Positions 9,389 through 19,478 of a stretch of DNA of 64,000 nt are shown here, piece by piece. Position numbers and translations under genes: made by a program. The stretch lies in NCBI RefSeq assembly GCF_011602085.1, contig NZ_JAAONY010000001.1, forward strand, positions 1 to 64,000. The letters run 5' to 3'. Position 1 is the first letter of the stretch. Every line of letters begins with the position of its first letter. The notes beneath the pieces were generated by a model. It was not told where the DNA came from, made no database searches, and worked only from the letters and a program-made list of their open reading frames with translations. Source of the DNA: Pseudoteredinibacter isoporae (lineage in GTDB: Bacteria > Pseudomonadota > Gammaproteobacteria > Pseudomonadales > Cellvibrionaceae).

Positions 9389-9811
9389 ATGCTTTGGCTG
9401 AAAGCCTTTCATATTATTGCTGTTATCTGCTGGATGGCAGCGTTGTTTTATTTGCCGCGACTGTTTGTCTACCACGCCATGAGCCAGGACAAAATCAGCC
9501 GCGAGCGTTTCGTCATTATGGAACGCAAACTGTATCGCGGCATTGCTACGCCATCCATGATTGCCACGATTATCCTCGGTTTTTGGACCGCCAGTTATAA
9601 CTGGGCCTATTATCAATCCAGCCATTGGTTTTGGGGTAAGCTCGCCCTGGTTGCCTGTCTGGTGATTTACCATTTTACCTGCCGCCGTTTTATGCGACGA
9701 CTTGCCGAGGACCGCGAAGAACGCAACCATATATTCTTTCGCTGGTTCAATGAAGCGCCGGTACTGCTCTTGATCCCCATCGTACTGTTGGTGGTATTGA
9801 AACCTCATTAA
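9389..9811 (+). CDS. hemJ: protoporphyrinogen IX oxidase, HemJ family
   Basis: Oxidises protoporphyrinogen IX to protoporphyrin IX, the penultimate step of heme synthesis, in the inner membrane. The start is the ATG at 9389 with GAGGGAGAG upstream; an in-frame GTG at 9365 has no ribosome site. That gives 140 residues with four hydrophobic helices. The N-terminal motif [13 protein letters not shown] followed by [10 protein letters not shown] carries the conserved histidines and arginine of HemJ. It lies 24 bp after the CLC gene and 50 bp before hemL, a second tetrapyrrole gene. Confidence 0.93.
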   Translation: MLWLKAFHIIAVICWMAALFYLPRLFVYHAMSQDKISRERFVIMERKLYRGIATPSMIATIILGFWTASYNWAYYQSSHWFWGKLALVACLVIYHFTCRRFMRRLAEDREERNHIFFRWFNEAPVLLLIPIVLLVVLKPH

Positions 9812-9860
9812 CCCTCTTACATTTAACGAATCACTTTTCTTTCGAGAATTCAGGAATCCT

Positions 9861-11141
9861 ATGAATCGTTCAGAACAATTGTTTCAAGAAGCCCAGCAAT
9901 GCATTCCCGGCGGAGTAAACTCTCCGGTGCGAGCTTTCCGTGCCGTGGGCGGCACGCCAGTATTTTTTGAAAAAGCCCAAGGCGCCTATACTTTTGACGC
10001 CGATGGCAAACGCTATATCGATTATGTTCAGTCCTGGGGCCCAATGATTGTTGGGCACAGTCATCCTGAAGTGATCGCTGCGGTTATTGAAAAACTGCAA
10101 CTCGGGCTGAGCTTTGGTGCACCCACCGAAATTGAAACCCAGCTGGCCGGGAAACTCTGTAATTTGTTGCCAGGCATGGACATGGTGCGCTTTGTGAACT
10201 CCGGCACCGAAGCCACCATGAGCGCCATCCGTCTTGCCCGAGGTTTTACCGGCCGCGATAAAATCATCAAGTTTGAGGGCTGTTACCACGGCCATTCCGA
10301 CTCACTGTTAATCAAAGCCGGCTCCGGTGCACTGACCATGGGCGTACCCAGCTCTCCTGGCGTACCAGAGGCACTGGCGGAACATACAATCACCTTAAAC
10401 TACAACGACATTGCAGGCGTTGAACAAGCCTTCTCCGAAATCGGCGAGCAAGTTGCCGGCGTTATTGTCGAGCCGGTCGCAGGTAACATGAACTGTGTAC
10501 CGCCGATTCCCGGTTTTCTCGAATGCCTGCGCGAGCAATGCGATAAGTTTGGCAGCGTATTAATCATCGACGAGGTGATGACCGGGTTCCGAGTCAGCCA
10601 TACCGGTGCACAAGGTCACTATGGCGTACAAGCCGATCTAACCACCCTGGGCAAGGTTATGGGCGGCGGTATGCCAGTGGGCGCCTTCGGAGGCAAACGC
10701 GAAATCATGGAATACATCGCACCTTTGGGCCCGGTCTATCAGGCCGGCACTTTGTCCGGGAATCCAGTCGCGATGGCAGCAGGCTTAAAAACTTTGGAGC
10801 TGATTTCAGTCGACGGGTTTTACGAGCCGATTTTCAAACGCACCGAAGCGCTGGTAAACGGACTGAAAGAGCGCGCCGCCGCCGCTGGCATCCCGTTCAC
10901 CACCAACCACGTTGGCAGCATGTGGGGTGGCTTTTTCACGGAAGCAGAGCAGATTACCAACTTCCAACAGGTTATGGACTGTGACGGCGAACGTTTTAAC
11001 CAGTTCTTCCACGGCATGCTGTCAGAAGGTGTTTATCTGGCACCTGCCTCCTACGAGGCAGGCTTTATGTCCGCCGCGCACACGGATGAAGACATTCAGG
11101 AAACCCTGAATGCCGCTGAACGGGTGTTTGCCAAACTGTAA
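9861..11141 (+). CDS. hemL: glutamate-1-semialdehyde 2,1-aminomutase
   Basis: PLP enzyme that converts glutamate-1-semialdehyde to 5-aminolevulinate, the committed precursor of heme, siroheme and cobalamin. The PLP lysine is Lys265 in [17 protein letters not shown]. The N-terminal [11 protein letters not shown] motif and the [17 protein letters not shown] segment are typical of GSA aminomutase rather than other class III aminotransferases. The 426-residue length is standard. CAGGAATCCT precedes the ATG. A strong bidirectional terminator follows. Together with hemJ, and cobQ at the far end of the window, it supports an active tetrapyrrole pathway. Confidence 0.97.
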   Translation: MNRSEQLFQEAQQCIPGGVNSPVRAFRAVGGTPVFFEKAQGAYTFDADGKRYIDYVQSWGPMIVGHSHPEVIAAVIEKLQLGLSFGAPTEIETQLAGKLCNLLPGMDMVRFVNSGTEATMSAIRLARGFTGRDKIIKFEGCYHGHSDSLLIKAGSGALTMGVPSSPGVPEALAEHTITLNYNDIAGVEQAFSEIGEQVAGVIVEPVAGNMNCVPPIPGFLECLREQCDKFGSVLIIDEVMTGFRVSHTGAQGHYGVQADLTTLGKVMGGGMPVGAFGGKREIMEYIAPLGPVYQAGTLSGNPVAMAAGLKTLELISVDGFYEPIFKRTEALVNGLKERAAAAGIPFTTNHVGSMWGGFFTEAEQITNFQQVMDCDGERFNQFFHGMLSEGVYLAPASYEAGFMSAAHTDEDIQETLNAAERVFAKL

Positions 11142-11180
11142 GCAGCAAGATTGATCCCATAAAAACGGAACTTTAAAAAT

Positions 11181-11213
11181 AAAAAAGCGAGCACAAGGCT
11201 CGCTTTTTTATTT
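11181..11213. terminator. bidirectional rho-independent terminator
   Basis: A perfect 12-bp stem, AAAAAAGCGAGC (11181-11192) and GCTCGCTTTTTT (11198-11209), with a 5-nt loop. T tracts exist on both strands, so it can end hemL from the left and the PilZ operon from the right. Confidence 0.92.
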
Positions 11214-11230
11214 TTGTTCTTTAGAACAGT

Positions 11231-11560
11231 TTATTGCGACAGCCTTCCAATCAAATCGATGGACTTATTGGAGACTTCAACAATTTTAAAACCCACCCAG
11301 TAACTACCTTCGGTATTAGCCGGGCTTTGCCACAAGCAATCCGCCACCAATGGGATGCTGTCTTCATTATCGATGGGCGTCGCGAGAACCAATTCCAATT
11401 GGTAAATACTTTCCGTTTGCAGCGGTCCTTCGCTCATAATCATCAAACCCTCTTCATGGATATTGACCAATTTACCCAGGGGCTCATCGTCAACACCATT
11501 TTGGGCGATGACCGCAATTTCTACGCGGCGACGCTCCAGCCTACGGCGATTCTCACTCAC
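11231..11560 (-). CDS. PilZ domain protein
   Basis: A small likely c-di-GMP effector of 109 residues. I choose the GTG at 11560: it begins one base after the stop of the DUF1631 gene and has GGAGAG seven bases upstream, inside that gene's last codons, so translation is probably coupled. Longer ORF versions overlap the upstream gene by 47 bp or more. The PilZ arginine motif is seen in RRRLERRRV near the N-terminus. The second motif, normally (D/N)xSxxG, reads NIHEEG, with His in place of Ser, so ligand binding may be altered. Confidence 0.85.
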   Translation of the reverse strand: MSENRRRLERRRVEIAVIAQNGVDDEPLGKLVNIHEEGLMIMSEGPLQTESIYQLELVLATPIDNEDSIPLVADCLWQSPANTEGSYWVGFKIVEVSNKSIDLIGRLSQ

Positions 11561-11561
11561 T

Positions 11562-14072
11562 TCAACTCTCCGTCGTTTCCTCAGCTTCGTTTTTTTCGGC
11601 CTTGGCATTGAGACTCTGGAAAATGTTTTCCAGTGCACGCTCAAAGAATGGTTTGGTTGCTCCGGAAATCACTTTTGCCTCACCCGACAACATTGCCCGG
11701 GCAAGCTCCAAACCGGTTTTCAAATCGACCTTTTTGCCTAGCTGATCAACCAGCATGTAGTGCAAGGTGGTTGAGTTATACCAGGCAACTTTTAAGCGCT
11801 TGCCATCGCTGAATTCAAACCAGGTACCAAACTCGATCATCTTCAAGCTATCGACCATGCGCAGCTCTTCTTCACTGACATTTTCGTCGCTAGGCTGGGC
11901 ACCGGCTTTTTCAGCAGCCATGGTTTCCAGTTTAGAACGCATTGGCTCAGGTGCAAATTGCAGAGGCTGACTTTGCAATGCCATTTTCTGCAAAGTGTAC
12001 AGTGCATCCAGAAGTTTGGTCGCCTTACCCTGATCATAGGCAATGGTGTCAAAGCCCTTGGACAGGGTTTCATACAAAGATTCGTGCATCTCCATCTGGC
12101 GAGCCTTGTCTTTGTCTTTCTCCTTTGGCTGAACACTCCAGATCACATCATCAACAACGTCCAACGCCGACTTCCACTGATCGGAATCCTTACCAAAACG
12201 CAAGAGAACAAACACCAGATAATCCGACCAGGGCTGCAACAACAGCAGCAGAACCGCGGACGGCAACTCGGTATTTTGGATGCGCTTGCTGATCTGATCA
12301 TTCACCTGCAATTTTACTTCACGCAGTTTTTCCTCACCCTGGACTTTCTCCATGGCACGGCGTTCGATCAAATCCTGACGACGGGCGATCTTTTTGGTGT
12401 AACTGCTGAACTCCAACAGCAACTCAGCAAACAGACGTACATCGTTCTGAAATTCTTCCAGAACCCGAGAGACCACCGCTTTAATACGAGGATAAATATC
12501 GTATTGGGCGGTACCATCGTTACTTACCCAGCGAGTGCCGGCTTCAGCCAGGCTGTTTAACAATAAACGAGCCGGGTGATCGGTTTGCTCAAAAAAATCC
12601 GGATCAATAAAAGCAATCTTCAAGAACGGAGTATGCAAATAACTTAGCAACGCCTTAATGGCATTTGGCAAGTTATCGTCTGACAACATATAGTCAAACA
12701 GCATGCCGACCAGATCAATGATCTGCATATCATCGACATCAACTGCCTGGCCATCTTCCTCGGAGGCATCCAGCAGCTGACTGCTCAATTGCTGGGAAAC
12801 TTCCGCAACACTTTGAATTTGTAACTGACCGGAGTCGGCTTGCAAGGTTTCACTGCGAATCAGTTCACCTTCGCCCGCATTAATACCCACCTGCAAATTC
12901 TGCAAGGCCTGCAACAACTGCGGCCCGCTGAACACGGCAGCACCGGCTTTTGCTGGTGCAAAACCCTGGGAGGATGGTGCAGCGGGCGTTTTCCAACTCG
13001 CGCTATAGCCTTCGTCGACGACCAGTGTATTGGTGCTCGGCGCAGGGTTTGCCCCCATTCCCATTGACGAAGAAACCGGTGTCGTGCTGTTGCGATAGGA
13101 ATCGGTTGCCAGATGGTTTTGCAAAACTCGAATCGCATTGACCAGACTCTGCTGATACTGGGGTGATGGCATATTCGGATCAGGCGCCGGCGCACCGCCC
13201 TGAGGCACATGACCTGCACCTGCTCGTGGCAGTCGTACACCACCCGGATCTGCAACGCCTGCCGGACCCGACGCCATCGCCTCTGGCGCGCCTTCCGATA
13301 GCGCTTCTTCGAAGAATTCTTCCGGCTCTTCAACAACCTCACCCGCGGCGCCACCAGAAACACCAGCGCCAGCAGCCATCGCTGAAGAGTAACTGAGTTC
13401 ACTCAATACGCCTTCTGCACTCAAGTATTCATTCAGTTCCTGATAAATGTCGTCGAGGACCGGAATAAAAATTTTGCTGAAGGTGCGATAACACAGAATT
13501 TTAATTTTTGTATCGCACTTAATAACCTGTAGTGTCTGGCGCAGCGACTCACAAAACTGTACGGGACTGACCGGATTTTTTTCCGGTGGCAGCTCACTGC
13601 CGCCTCTGAACTGACCCAATCGCATCGCCACCAGCCACAGACTCTCGCCATAACTGTCGGTAGCAGCATGATTGATTGAAGAAATGGCGATAGTCTCTTC
13701 CAAGTCTTCATTGTCGACAAGAGAGAGCATGTCCCGGGAGTATTTCTCCTCACCGGTTTGGGTATCCAGTTGGCCATTGGCGAATTTGATAAAACAACCA
13801 GCCAGGCATTCGCCGAACAGTTGTTTGATGGAATCGCCGCGCTTGCGGAAATCGCGCTGAACATCAAAGTACTGCATCTGTTCAGCATCTGTGGGGGCGT
13901 CGGTGGCGAATTCCAACAGTTGCTCATCCAGGCTGCTAAGGCAGTCTTCCATGCGCGGCTCAGCCTGAGCGATCACAATATCGCGGCAACGTTCCAGCAT
14001 TTGTTTGATTTGACCACTGGTGAAAGGCGAGATGGCTGCCCCAGCAGGGTTATCATTACTCAAATTGCTCAT
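11562..14072 (-). CDS. DUF1631 family protein
   Basis: A large soluble protein of 836 residues of unknown function, recognised as DUF1631-like from its overall composition and repeated acidic helical segments. The start is the ATG at 14072 (AGAAGAAG upstream) rather than a TTG 30 bases earlier. A low-complexity Ala/Gly/Pro/Glu region at about residues 245-320 separates an N-terminal helical part from the C-terminal DUF1631 core (about 430-790). No signal peptide or membrane helix is seen. A PilZ gene follows after one base. An adaptor role in c-di-GMP signalling is inference from that pairing. Confidence 0.78.
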   Translation of the reverse strand: MSNLSNDNPAGAAISPFTSGQIKQMLERCRDIVIAQAEPRMEDCLSSLDEQLLEFATDAPTDAEQMQYFDVQRDFRKRGDSIKQLFGECLAGCFIKFANGQLDTQTGEEKYSRDMLSLVDNEDLEETIAISSINHAATDSYGESLWLVAMRLGQFRGGSELPPEKNPVSPVQFCESLRQTLQVIKCDTKIKILCYRTFSKIFIPVLDDIYQELNEYLSAEGVLSELSYSSAMAAGAGVSGGAAGEVVEEPEEFFEEALSEGAPEAMASGPAGVADPGGVRLPRAGAGHVPQGGAPAPDPNMPSPQYQQSLVNAIRVLQNHLATDSYRNSTTPVSSSMGMGANPAPSTNTLVVDEGYSASWKTPAAPSSQGFAPAKAGAAVFSGPQLLQALQNLQVGINAGEGELIRSETLQADSGQLQIQSVAEVSQQLSSQLLDASEEDGQAVDVDDMQIIDLVGMLFDYMLSDDNLPNAIKALLSYLHTPFLKIAFIDPDFFEQTDHPARLLLNSLAEAGTRWVSNDGTAQYDIYPRIKAVVSRVLEEFQNDVRLFAELLLEFSSYTKKIARRQDLIERRAMEKVQGEEKLREVKLQVNDQISKRIQNTELPSAVLLLLLQPWSDYLVFVLLRFGKDSDQWKSALDVVDDVIWSVQPKEKDKDKARQMEMHESLYETLSKGFDTIAYDQGKATKLLDALYTLQKMALQSQPLQFAPEPMRSKLETMAAEKAGAQPSDENVSEEELRMVDSLKMIEFGTWFEFSDGKRLKVAWYNSTTLHYMLVDQLGKKVDLKTGLELARAMLSGEAKVISGATKPFFERALENIFQSLNAKAEKNEAEETTES

Positions 14073-14302
14073 AGTATTTGCTTCTTCTACGTCCTTGGCC
14101 AAACAAGCAAGGCTGTCAGCCTGTATCCGTTCAGACTGACCTACCTATTGAGTTTAGTCGAATTGAGCGCCATTGCAGCCATCACTACTATGTCGATGGC
14201 AACAATATCGATATTTTTTATTCGTTCTTGTCCAGTTAGCTCGCAGGCCCCATTCTAGCAGTATTAATAGGAATATCGAACTTGACCGCAGGGCGCACGG
14301 GG

Positions 14303-14812
14303 TTAATTGGGCAGGCGTCTCAGCAAATCCTCAAATTCCCGCCTCTTGGCTCCAGCTGGCAAATAGCGCAATCCACGCTGGGCGAAAACCCGCGCCTGCG
14401 CATAATCGCTCTGAGCCGCATAGCTGCGAGCCAAAACCATCAGCAGCTCGGAAGAGGTACGCGCGATACGCAAGCCTCGCTCAGCACTGGCAATGGCCGC
14501 ATCGTAATCCCCGGCCGAAAACGCCTTTTGGGCCGAATTCAACAGGCTTTGGGCGGCAGCGGGTAACGCTGCGGACTGCTGACGCTCGCGAATGGGGACA
14601 GGCTGTTGAGGCGGCTGAACTGGGCGCTGATTGGCCTCGTCTGCTCTCCCTGCCGGCCGGCTTCCCATCGATGTTTGGGGCTCCTGCGGAGCAGTGCTTG
14701 GCGCGGGTACAGACACCCTTCCCCCTCTTACGTCTTCCTGAGGGGCTGGCGGCTGACTGGCGCAGGCACTAAGAATTAATGAGATGCTCAGAGCGATCAG
14801 GCTCCTGGACAT
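14303..14812 (-). CDS. TPR-like lipoprotein
   Basis: A 169-residue lipoprotein. The signal peptide ends in the lipobox LSAC, giving Cys17 as the lipidated residue. A proline- and glutamine-rich linker (about 20-85) precedes two TPR-like helical pairs (about 90-160). AAGGAGAACATAA precedes the ATG. It lies 34 bp downstream of the PBP1B gene on the same strand, a pairing that I recall from Pseudomonas. A scaffold role for PBP1B in the periplasm or outer membrane is plausible but unproven. The 230 bp upstream of the DUF1631 end hold no gene. Confidence 0.8.
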   Translation of the reverse strand: MSRSLIALSISLILSACASQPPAPQEDVRGGRVSVPAPSTAPQEPQTSMGSRPAGRADEANQRPVQPPQQPVPIRERQQSAALPAAAQSLLNSAQKAFSAGDYDAAIASAERGLRIARTSSELLMVLARSYAAQSDYAQARVFAQRGLRYLPAGAKRREFEDLLRRLPN

Positions 14813-14846
14813 TTATGTTCTCCTTATCATTGTAACGGGCCGAACC

Positions 14847-17150
14847 TTAATCCCGGCCAAATAAGCGCTCCCACCAACTGCGGCGTTTGGGTTGGCGCGG
14901 CTGGCAGTATAGTTGCTCTACCGGCTGTTGACCGGCAATGAAGGGCAATTCAATCGCCCCCGGGCACTCGGCCTGGCTGAGCTTGCCGGTGGCAACATCA
15001 ATCCAGTGGTATTCCACCCCCAGAGGTGGCTGGGCCACCAGCGACTGAGTCGGTATCTTCGAGAAGATATCGCTCCATACACGCAGGGCGCCACTGGAAC
15101 CGGTCAATGGTGTGGTGCCGTTATCATCCCGGCCCAGCCATACCACCGCCAGGTGAGAGCCACTGAAACCGGCGAACCAACTATCCCGTTGATTGTTGGT
15201 GGTCCCGGTTTTCCCGGCCACCTCAAGATGCTGAGGCAGCTCTTTATAAGCTGTGCGGCCACTGCCGATACGCATCGCCGCCTGTAACGCAAACTGGGTC
15301 AGGTACACCGAATCCGCCGAAAAGCGCTGCTCAACCTGCAATGGATAGCGCTTCAGAGGTTGGCCACCACTTGAGGTCACTTCTCGGATGGCGCGAATCG
15401 GAGAATGAATCCCCTCATTCGCCAAGCTGTGATAGAACGCTGAGACGTCCATGGGAGATAATTCCACCGCGCCCAATAACACAGCAGGCACCGGAGGCAG
15501 TTCTTTTTCAATCCCCAGACGGTGAATGGTGTTAAAGACATCGGCCAGCCCGACCTGCATTCCCAAGCGGGCGGCGGCCTGATTATAGGATTTGGCCAGA
15601 GCCTCATAGAGCATGACTTCGCCATGGCTCTTGCGATCAAAATTGCGCGGCTGCCAAATGCTGTTTTCCGGGGTTTTCACTTTCACAGTGGCATCGCTGA
15701 TACGCGTTGCCAGACTGTATTCGGCGCTGCGATTAAGCGCTGTGAGGTAAATCGCGGGTTTCAGCAAAGAACCCACCGGGCGCTTCGCGTTTAAGGCGCG
15801 ATTGAACCCCCCGGCACTGCTGTCACGACCACCTACCAACGCCAGAACTTCAGCGGAACCCACTGCCGTTACGACCACAGAGCCCTGAAGGCTTTTCTTT
15901 TTCATGCCGTAATAGCGTTCCAGGAATGCCGCCTTGTTATTCAAACTGCTCTCGGCCTGACGCTGAATCGATGGCGACAGACTGGTAAAAATTCGCAAAC
16001 CCTCACTGCGCAAATCGTCTTCCTGATAATCGCGTTTTAACTGCGCTTTCACCAGCTGCAAGAAAGCCGGGTAACGTTGAGAGGGACGTGAGCCTGCCTT
16101 GATCACACCCAGACCTGCTTTGCTCGCGCGCCTGTATTCCTTATCGCTGATCAGTTGCTGTTGCAACATCAGCTTCAACACCAGATTCCTCCGCTTCAAC
16201 GCCCGTTTGGGATTGCGCCAGGGGTTATAGTAAGAAGCCCCTTTCACCATACCGACCAGAAGGGCCAATTGCTCAAGCTTTAATTCCTTCAGAGGCTGAC
16301 CAAAGTAGTGGCGGGAAGCGAGGGCGAAACCGTGGATACCGCGCTTGCCACTCTGACCGAGATAAACCTCGTTAATGTAGGTTTCCAGGATCTCGGACTT
16401 GCTGTAACGCAGCTCCAACAGCACCGACATCAAGGCTTCCTGCGCTTTGCGCTGCAAACTGCGCTCGTGATTCAGATAGAAGTTCTTCACCAGCTGCTGG
16501 GTCAGCGTGCTGCCCCCCTGTACCGCGCTGCCGGCCTTGTAGTTGGCCAGCGCAGCACGGGCAATACCTTTCAGTGAAATACCGAAGTGATGGGCGAAGT
16601 TGCGATCTTCCACCACGATCAAGGCCTCACCCAGCAAATGGGGCACATCAATCAATCGCAGGAGTTCCCTATCTTCATTATGGCTGGGGTATATGCCCGC
16701 AATTTCCAAAGGCTCCAGACGCAACAGATCCAAAGCCTTGCCATTCATACTTTGCAGTTCGCTAATACGGCCGTCCTGCAATTTGAGTTTGATCTTGCGA
16801 GCCGGTTCGTCGCCATCCCAGAACACGAAGCCCCGGCTGTAAATCTGCCAGTCATTGCCCCACTGCACCACGTCTCCTGGCTGCCCGAGACGCTTGACTG
16901 AACGATACCCCAGCTGCTTGAGTTCGAACTTCAAATCACCCTGCTTGAGCTCCTGACCGAGGTAGAGTTCCAGCGGGCGCGCATACACCTTGGCCGGCAA
17001 AGCCCATTTGCGGCCATCAAATTTACTGCGGATGGTATGGTCCAGATAAAGCAGGTAAACCCCGAACACCAGAGCCATGAAAAAGAAGAGTTTGAACCAC
17101 CAGCGCCGGTAAAAGGGCTTGGCTGGGGCTTTTTTTGCCTTGCGTGCCAT
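14847..17150 (-). CDS. mrcB: bifunctional penicillin-binding protein 1B
   Basis: Class A PBP of 767 residues that polymerises lipid II and cross-links glycan strands. A basic N-terminus leads into one membrane anchor (about residues 19-40), then a UB2H-like domain (about 65-150), which marks PBP1B and binds the lipoprotein activator LpoB. The GT51 glycosyltransferase carries the catalytic EDRNFAHHFGI motif (about 180-190). The transpeptidase motifs are SLLK (near 458), SYN (near 515) and KTGTT (near 645). The C-terminus is basic. The start is the ATG at 17150 with AAGG upstream; a TTG codon before it is not used. The downstream TPR lipoprotein is probably co-transcribed. Confidence 0.95.
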   Translation of the reverse strand: MARKAKKAPAKPFYRRWWFKLFFFMALVFGVYLLYLDHTIRSKFDGRKWALPAKVYARPLELYLGQELKQGDLKFELKQLGYRSVKRLGQPGDVVQWGNDWQIYSRGFVFWDGDEPARKIKLKLQDGRISELQSMNGKALDLLRLEPLEIAGIYPSHNEDRELLRLIDVPHLLGEALIVVEDRNFAHHFGISLKGIARAALANYKAGSAVQGGSTLTQQLVKNFYLNHERSLQRKAQEALMSVLLELRYSKSEILETYINEVYLGQSGKRGIHGFALASRHYFGQPLKELKLEQLALLVGMVKGASYYNPWRNPKRALKRRNLVLKLMLQQQLISDKEYRRASKAGLGVIKAGSRPSQRYPAFLQLVKAQLKRDYQEDDLRSEGLRIFTSLSPSIQRQAESSLNNKAAFLERYYGMKKKSLQGSVVVTAVGSAEVLALVGGRDSSAGGFNRALNAKRPVGSLLKPAIYLTALNRSAEYSLATRISDATVKVKTPENSIWQPRNFDRKSHGEVMLYEALAKSYNQAAARLGMQVGLADVFNTIHRLGIEKELPPVPAVLLGAVELSPMDVSAFYHSLANEGIHSPIRAIREVTSSGGQPLKRYPLQVEQRFSADSVYLTQFALQAAMRIGSGRTAYKELPQHLEVAGKTGTTNNQRDSWFAGFSGSHLAVVWLGRDDNGTTPLTGSSGALRVWSDIFSKIPTQSLVAQPPLGVEYHWIDVATGKLSQAECPGAIELPFIAGQQPVEQLYCQPRQPKRRSWWERLFGRD

Positions 17151-17245
17151 CAATTGCCTTAAATCTTATTCCTTGCAGGCTTTAACAGCAGGCACGAAAT
17201 GCGCATAATAGCGCCCTTTTGCGAGCTGATTAGCAAGGTATTTGA

Positions 17246-18238
17246 ATGAGTCATTACCACATCTATGGCCTGGGCGCCGCACTGGTCGACACTGAGATCG
17301 AAGTAAGCGATCAGGACCTTACCCAATGCGGTGTCGAAAAAGGCCTTATGACCCTGGTCGACGAAGATAGGCAACATCAACTGATGGAGCAGCTATCTGG
17401 CCACTTGGTGGCCTCGAAGCGGGCCTGTGGTGGATCTGGTGCAAATACTATCATTGCGGCCAACTATTTCGGAGCAAAAAGTTTTTACTCCTGCCGCGTA
17501 GCCGATGATGATACCGGCCGCTTCTTCACCCAGAGCCTCCAACAAGCTGGCGTCGATTTTTCCAGCAACACCTGCTCGGAAGAAGGCATCAGCGGTAAGT
17601 GTCTGGTTATGATCACCCCAGACGCTGAACGATCCATGAATACCTTTTTGGGCGTCAGTGCAACAGTTTGCGATCAACAACTGGACCACGATGCAATCAA
17701 GCAATCTCAGTGGGTTTACATCGAAGGCTATCAAGTCAGCTCACCGAGCGGTAAAGCCGCCGCTATTGAACTGCGCGATGTCGCCACTGCCGCTGGCGTA
17801 AAAACCTCTTTGAGTTTGTCCGACCCTGCCATGGTGGAATTCTTCCACGACGGCCTGGTTGAAATGATTGGTGAAAAAGTGGATCTGCTGTTCAGCAATG
17901 AAGCCGAAGCCATTCACTTTACTCGCAGTTCAAACGTGAGCGAAGCTGCGCAGGCCTTGCGCCAGTATGCCAACACCTTTGTCATCACTCTGGGCGCCAA
18001 AGGCGCCTTGATTTGGGATGGTGAAAAAGAAATGACCGTTGCCGCCCCGAAGGTGGAAGCGATCGACAGTAACGGTGCAGGCGATCTGTTTGCCGGTGCT
18101 TTCCTGTACGGACTAAGCCAGGGCTGGGACTACCAACGCTGTGGCGAGCTGGCCAGCCTTGCAGCTTCCACACTGGTTACTCAGTTCGGCCCACAACTGC
18201 GTGAAGAACAATACGCTGAGCTATTGGCACAGGTTTAA
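17246..18238 (+). CDS. PfkB family kinase (adenosine kinase/ribokinase-like)
   Basis: A 330-residue cytoplasmic sugar or nucleoside kinase. The N-terminal GLGAALVDTEIEV and the GGSGANTI segment (about 59-66) are typical of PfkB proteins. The C-terminal ATP/anion-hole motif reads SNGAGDLFAGAF (about 275-286), with Asp in GAGD as the catalytic base. Adenosine kinase is the nearest assignment that I recall for this subgroup, but ribokinase or another substrate cannot be excluded. AAGG is placed seven bases before the ATG. It is divergent from mrcB and convergent with the sigma factor gene, with only 13 bp between the stop codons. Confidence 0.85.
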   Translation: MSHYHIYGLGAALVDTEIEVSDQDLTQCGVEKGLMTLVDEDRQHQLMEQLSGHLVASKRACGGSGANTIIAANYFGAKSFYSCRVADDDTGRFFTQSLQQAGVDFSSNTCSEEGISGKCLVMITPDAERSMNTFLGVSATVCDQQLDHDAIKQSQWVYIEGYQVSSPSGKAAAIELRDVATAAGVKTSLSLSDPAMVEFFHDGLVEMIGEKVDLLFSNEAEAIHFTRSSNVSEAAQALRQYANTFVITLGAKGALIWDGEKEMTVAAPKVEAIDSNGAGDLFAGAFLYGLSQGWDYQRCGELASLAASTLVTQFGPQLREEQYAELLAQV

Positions 18239-18251
18239 ACTTCCCACCCGC

Positions 18252-19478
18252 TTATTTGATTTGCGCCCTCGCCCACTGCCGTTCAAGTAGACGACGTTGG
18301 CGGGGTGCAGACTCACAACTCAAAGCTCGCTGAAATTCCTGCTCAGCATCAGCCATTTTATTTTGCGCAATCAGTATCTGCATCCGCGCGGCATAGAAGC
18401 CGGAATGTTGTTCCAAAGCCACCTCCAAGTCGCACAGAGCTTCCCATATTTTTTCCGCCGGCTCTCCGGAATAAAAACGCGCCATGGTCTGATTCAGTTT
18501 CGGCACAGGAGATGCCTGCTGGCGAATTAACAACTCATAGAGATAAATAATTTGCGGCCAATCGGTTTCTTCCCAGGATTCAGCTTGCGAATGAAGCATT
18601 TGAATGGCTGCTTGGATTTGCATGGGACCAAGCTCTTTCAGAGCCAAGGCTTTTTGCAACAGAATATCCGCTTGCCGAATGGCTTTTTTATCCCACAACC
18701 GTCGATTCTGCTCGGACAAACGCTTGATGTCCTGATCATCACCCTCACCTATCCGTCTCGCCAACACGGCCATGATCAATGCCTGCAACCCCATCGCTTC
18801 AGGGCTATCCACTTCCTTACGCAACAACATCAACAATTCAATCGCCTGCTGCAAAAGCGATTCACGCTGGGAAGCCTGCAATTCAATGCCGTGATTGAAC
18901 ATTAAATAAATCATCGAACGGATGTGTCCCTGACGGGAGAACAGCAAATCTCGCCCGGGCACTTCCATGGGAATCTTGGCTTGCTTGATTTTCAGTTTGG
19001 CTCGGCTCAGGCGACGTTGCACAACCGCATCGGACAACATCAACTGGCTGGCAATTTCTCGATAGTTCAAACCACCCAACAATTGCAGGAGCAATGCCAG
19101 CTGACTGGTCTCATCAATCGCCGGATGACAACAACAAAAAATCAATGCCAGGCGCTGATCACTTTCAGCCTCCTCTGCTTGCGAGGATTCATTCTCACTG
19201 GATTCCAGCAAGCTTTGATTGCCATCCTGGATACGCCCCTGCTGGCGCCAGTGATCCAGCAAACGACAACGGGCAACATGTAACAGCCACGCTCCGGGTT
19301 TGTCAGGCAAACCCTGCTCTGGCCATTGCTGCCAAGCTTGGCCCAGAGCTTCCTGCAAAGCATCCTCGGCCAATTCAATGTCACCACATTGTCGTGCAAG
19401 TGCCGCAAGAATTCTGGGTGACTCGTTTTTTAACAATGTCACCCATTGAATGTCGGCCGTTGAATCCAGATTAGTCAT
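18252..19478 (-). CDS. ECF-type RNA polymerase sigma factor with C-terminal TPR extension (ECF42-like)
   Basis: A 408-residue sigma-70-family factor. The sigma-2 region is at about 15-80 and the sigma-4 helix-turn-helix at about 115-165 (LNYREIASQLMLSDAVVQRR). It then has a long C-terminal helical extension of about 230 residues, which replaces a separate anti-sigma factor in this group. The ATG at 19478 overlaps the end of the DGPF gene upstream, so the pair is translationally coupled. A sigma factor of this architecture next to a DGPF protein is the defining context of the ECF42 group. The signal and target promoters are unknown. Confidence 0.88.
   Translation of the reverse strand: MTNLDSTADIQWVTLLKNESPRILAALARQCGDIELAEDALQEALGQAWQQWPEQGLPDKPGAWLLHVARCRLLDHWRQQGRIQDGNQSLLESSENESSQAEEAESDQRLALIFCCCHPAIDETSQLALLLQLLGGLNYREIASQLMLSDAVVQRRLSRAKLKIKQAKIPMEVPGRDLLFSRQGHIRSMIYLMFNHGIELQASQRESLLQQAIELLMLLRKEVDSPEAMGLQALIMAVLARRIGEGDDQDIKRLSEQNRRLWDKKAIRQADILLQKALALKELGPMQIQAAIQMLHSQAESWEETDWPQIIYLYELLIRQQASPVPKLNQTMARFYSGEPAEKIWEALCDLEVALEQHSGFYAARMQILIAQNKMADAEQEFQRALSCESAPRQRRLLERQWARAQIK

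Noticed and set aside
12860-13402. 180-codon ORF inside the DUF1631 gene
   Set aside because: Same strand, other frame, very rich in Arg; a shadow of the low-complexity region of the real gene.
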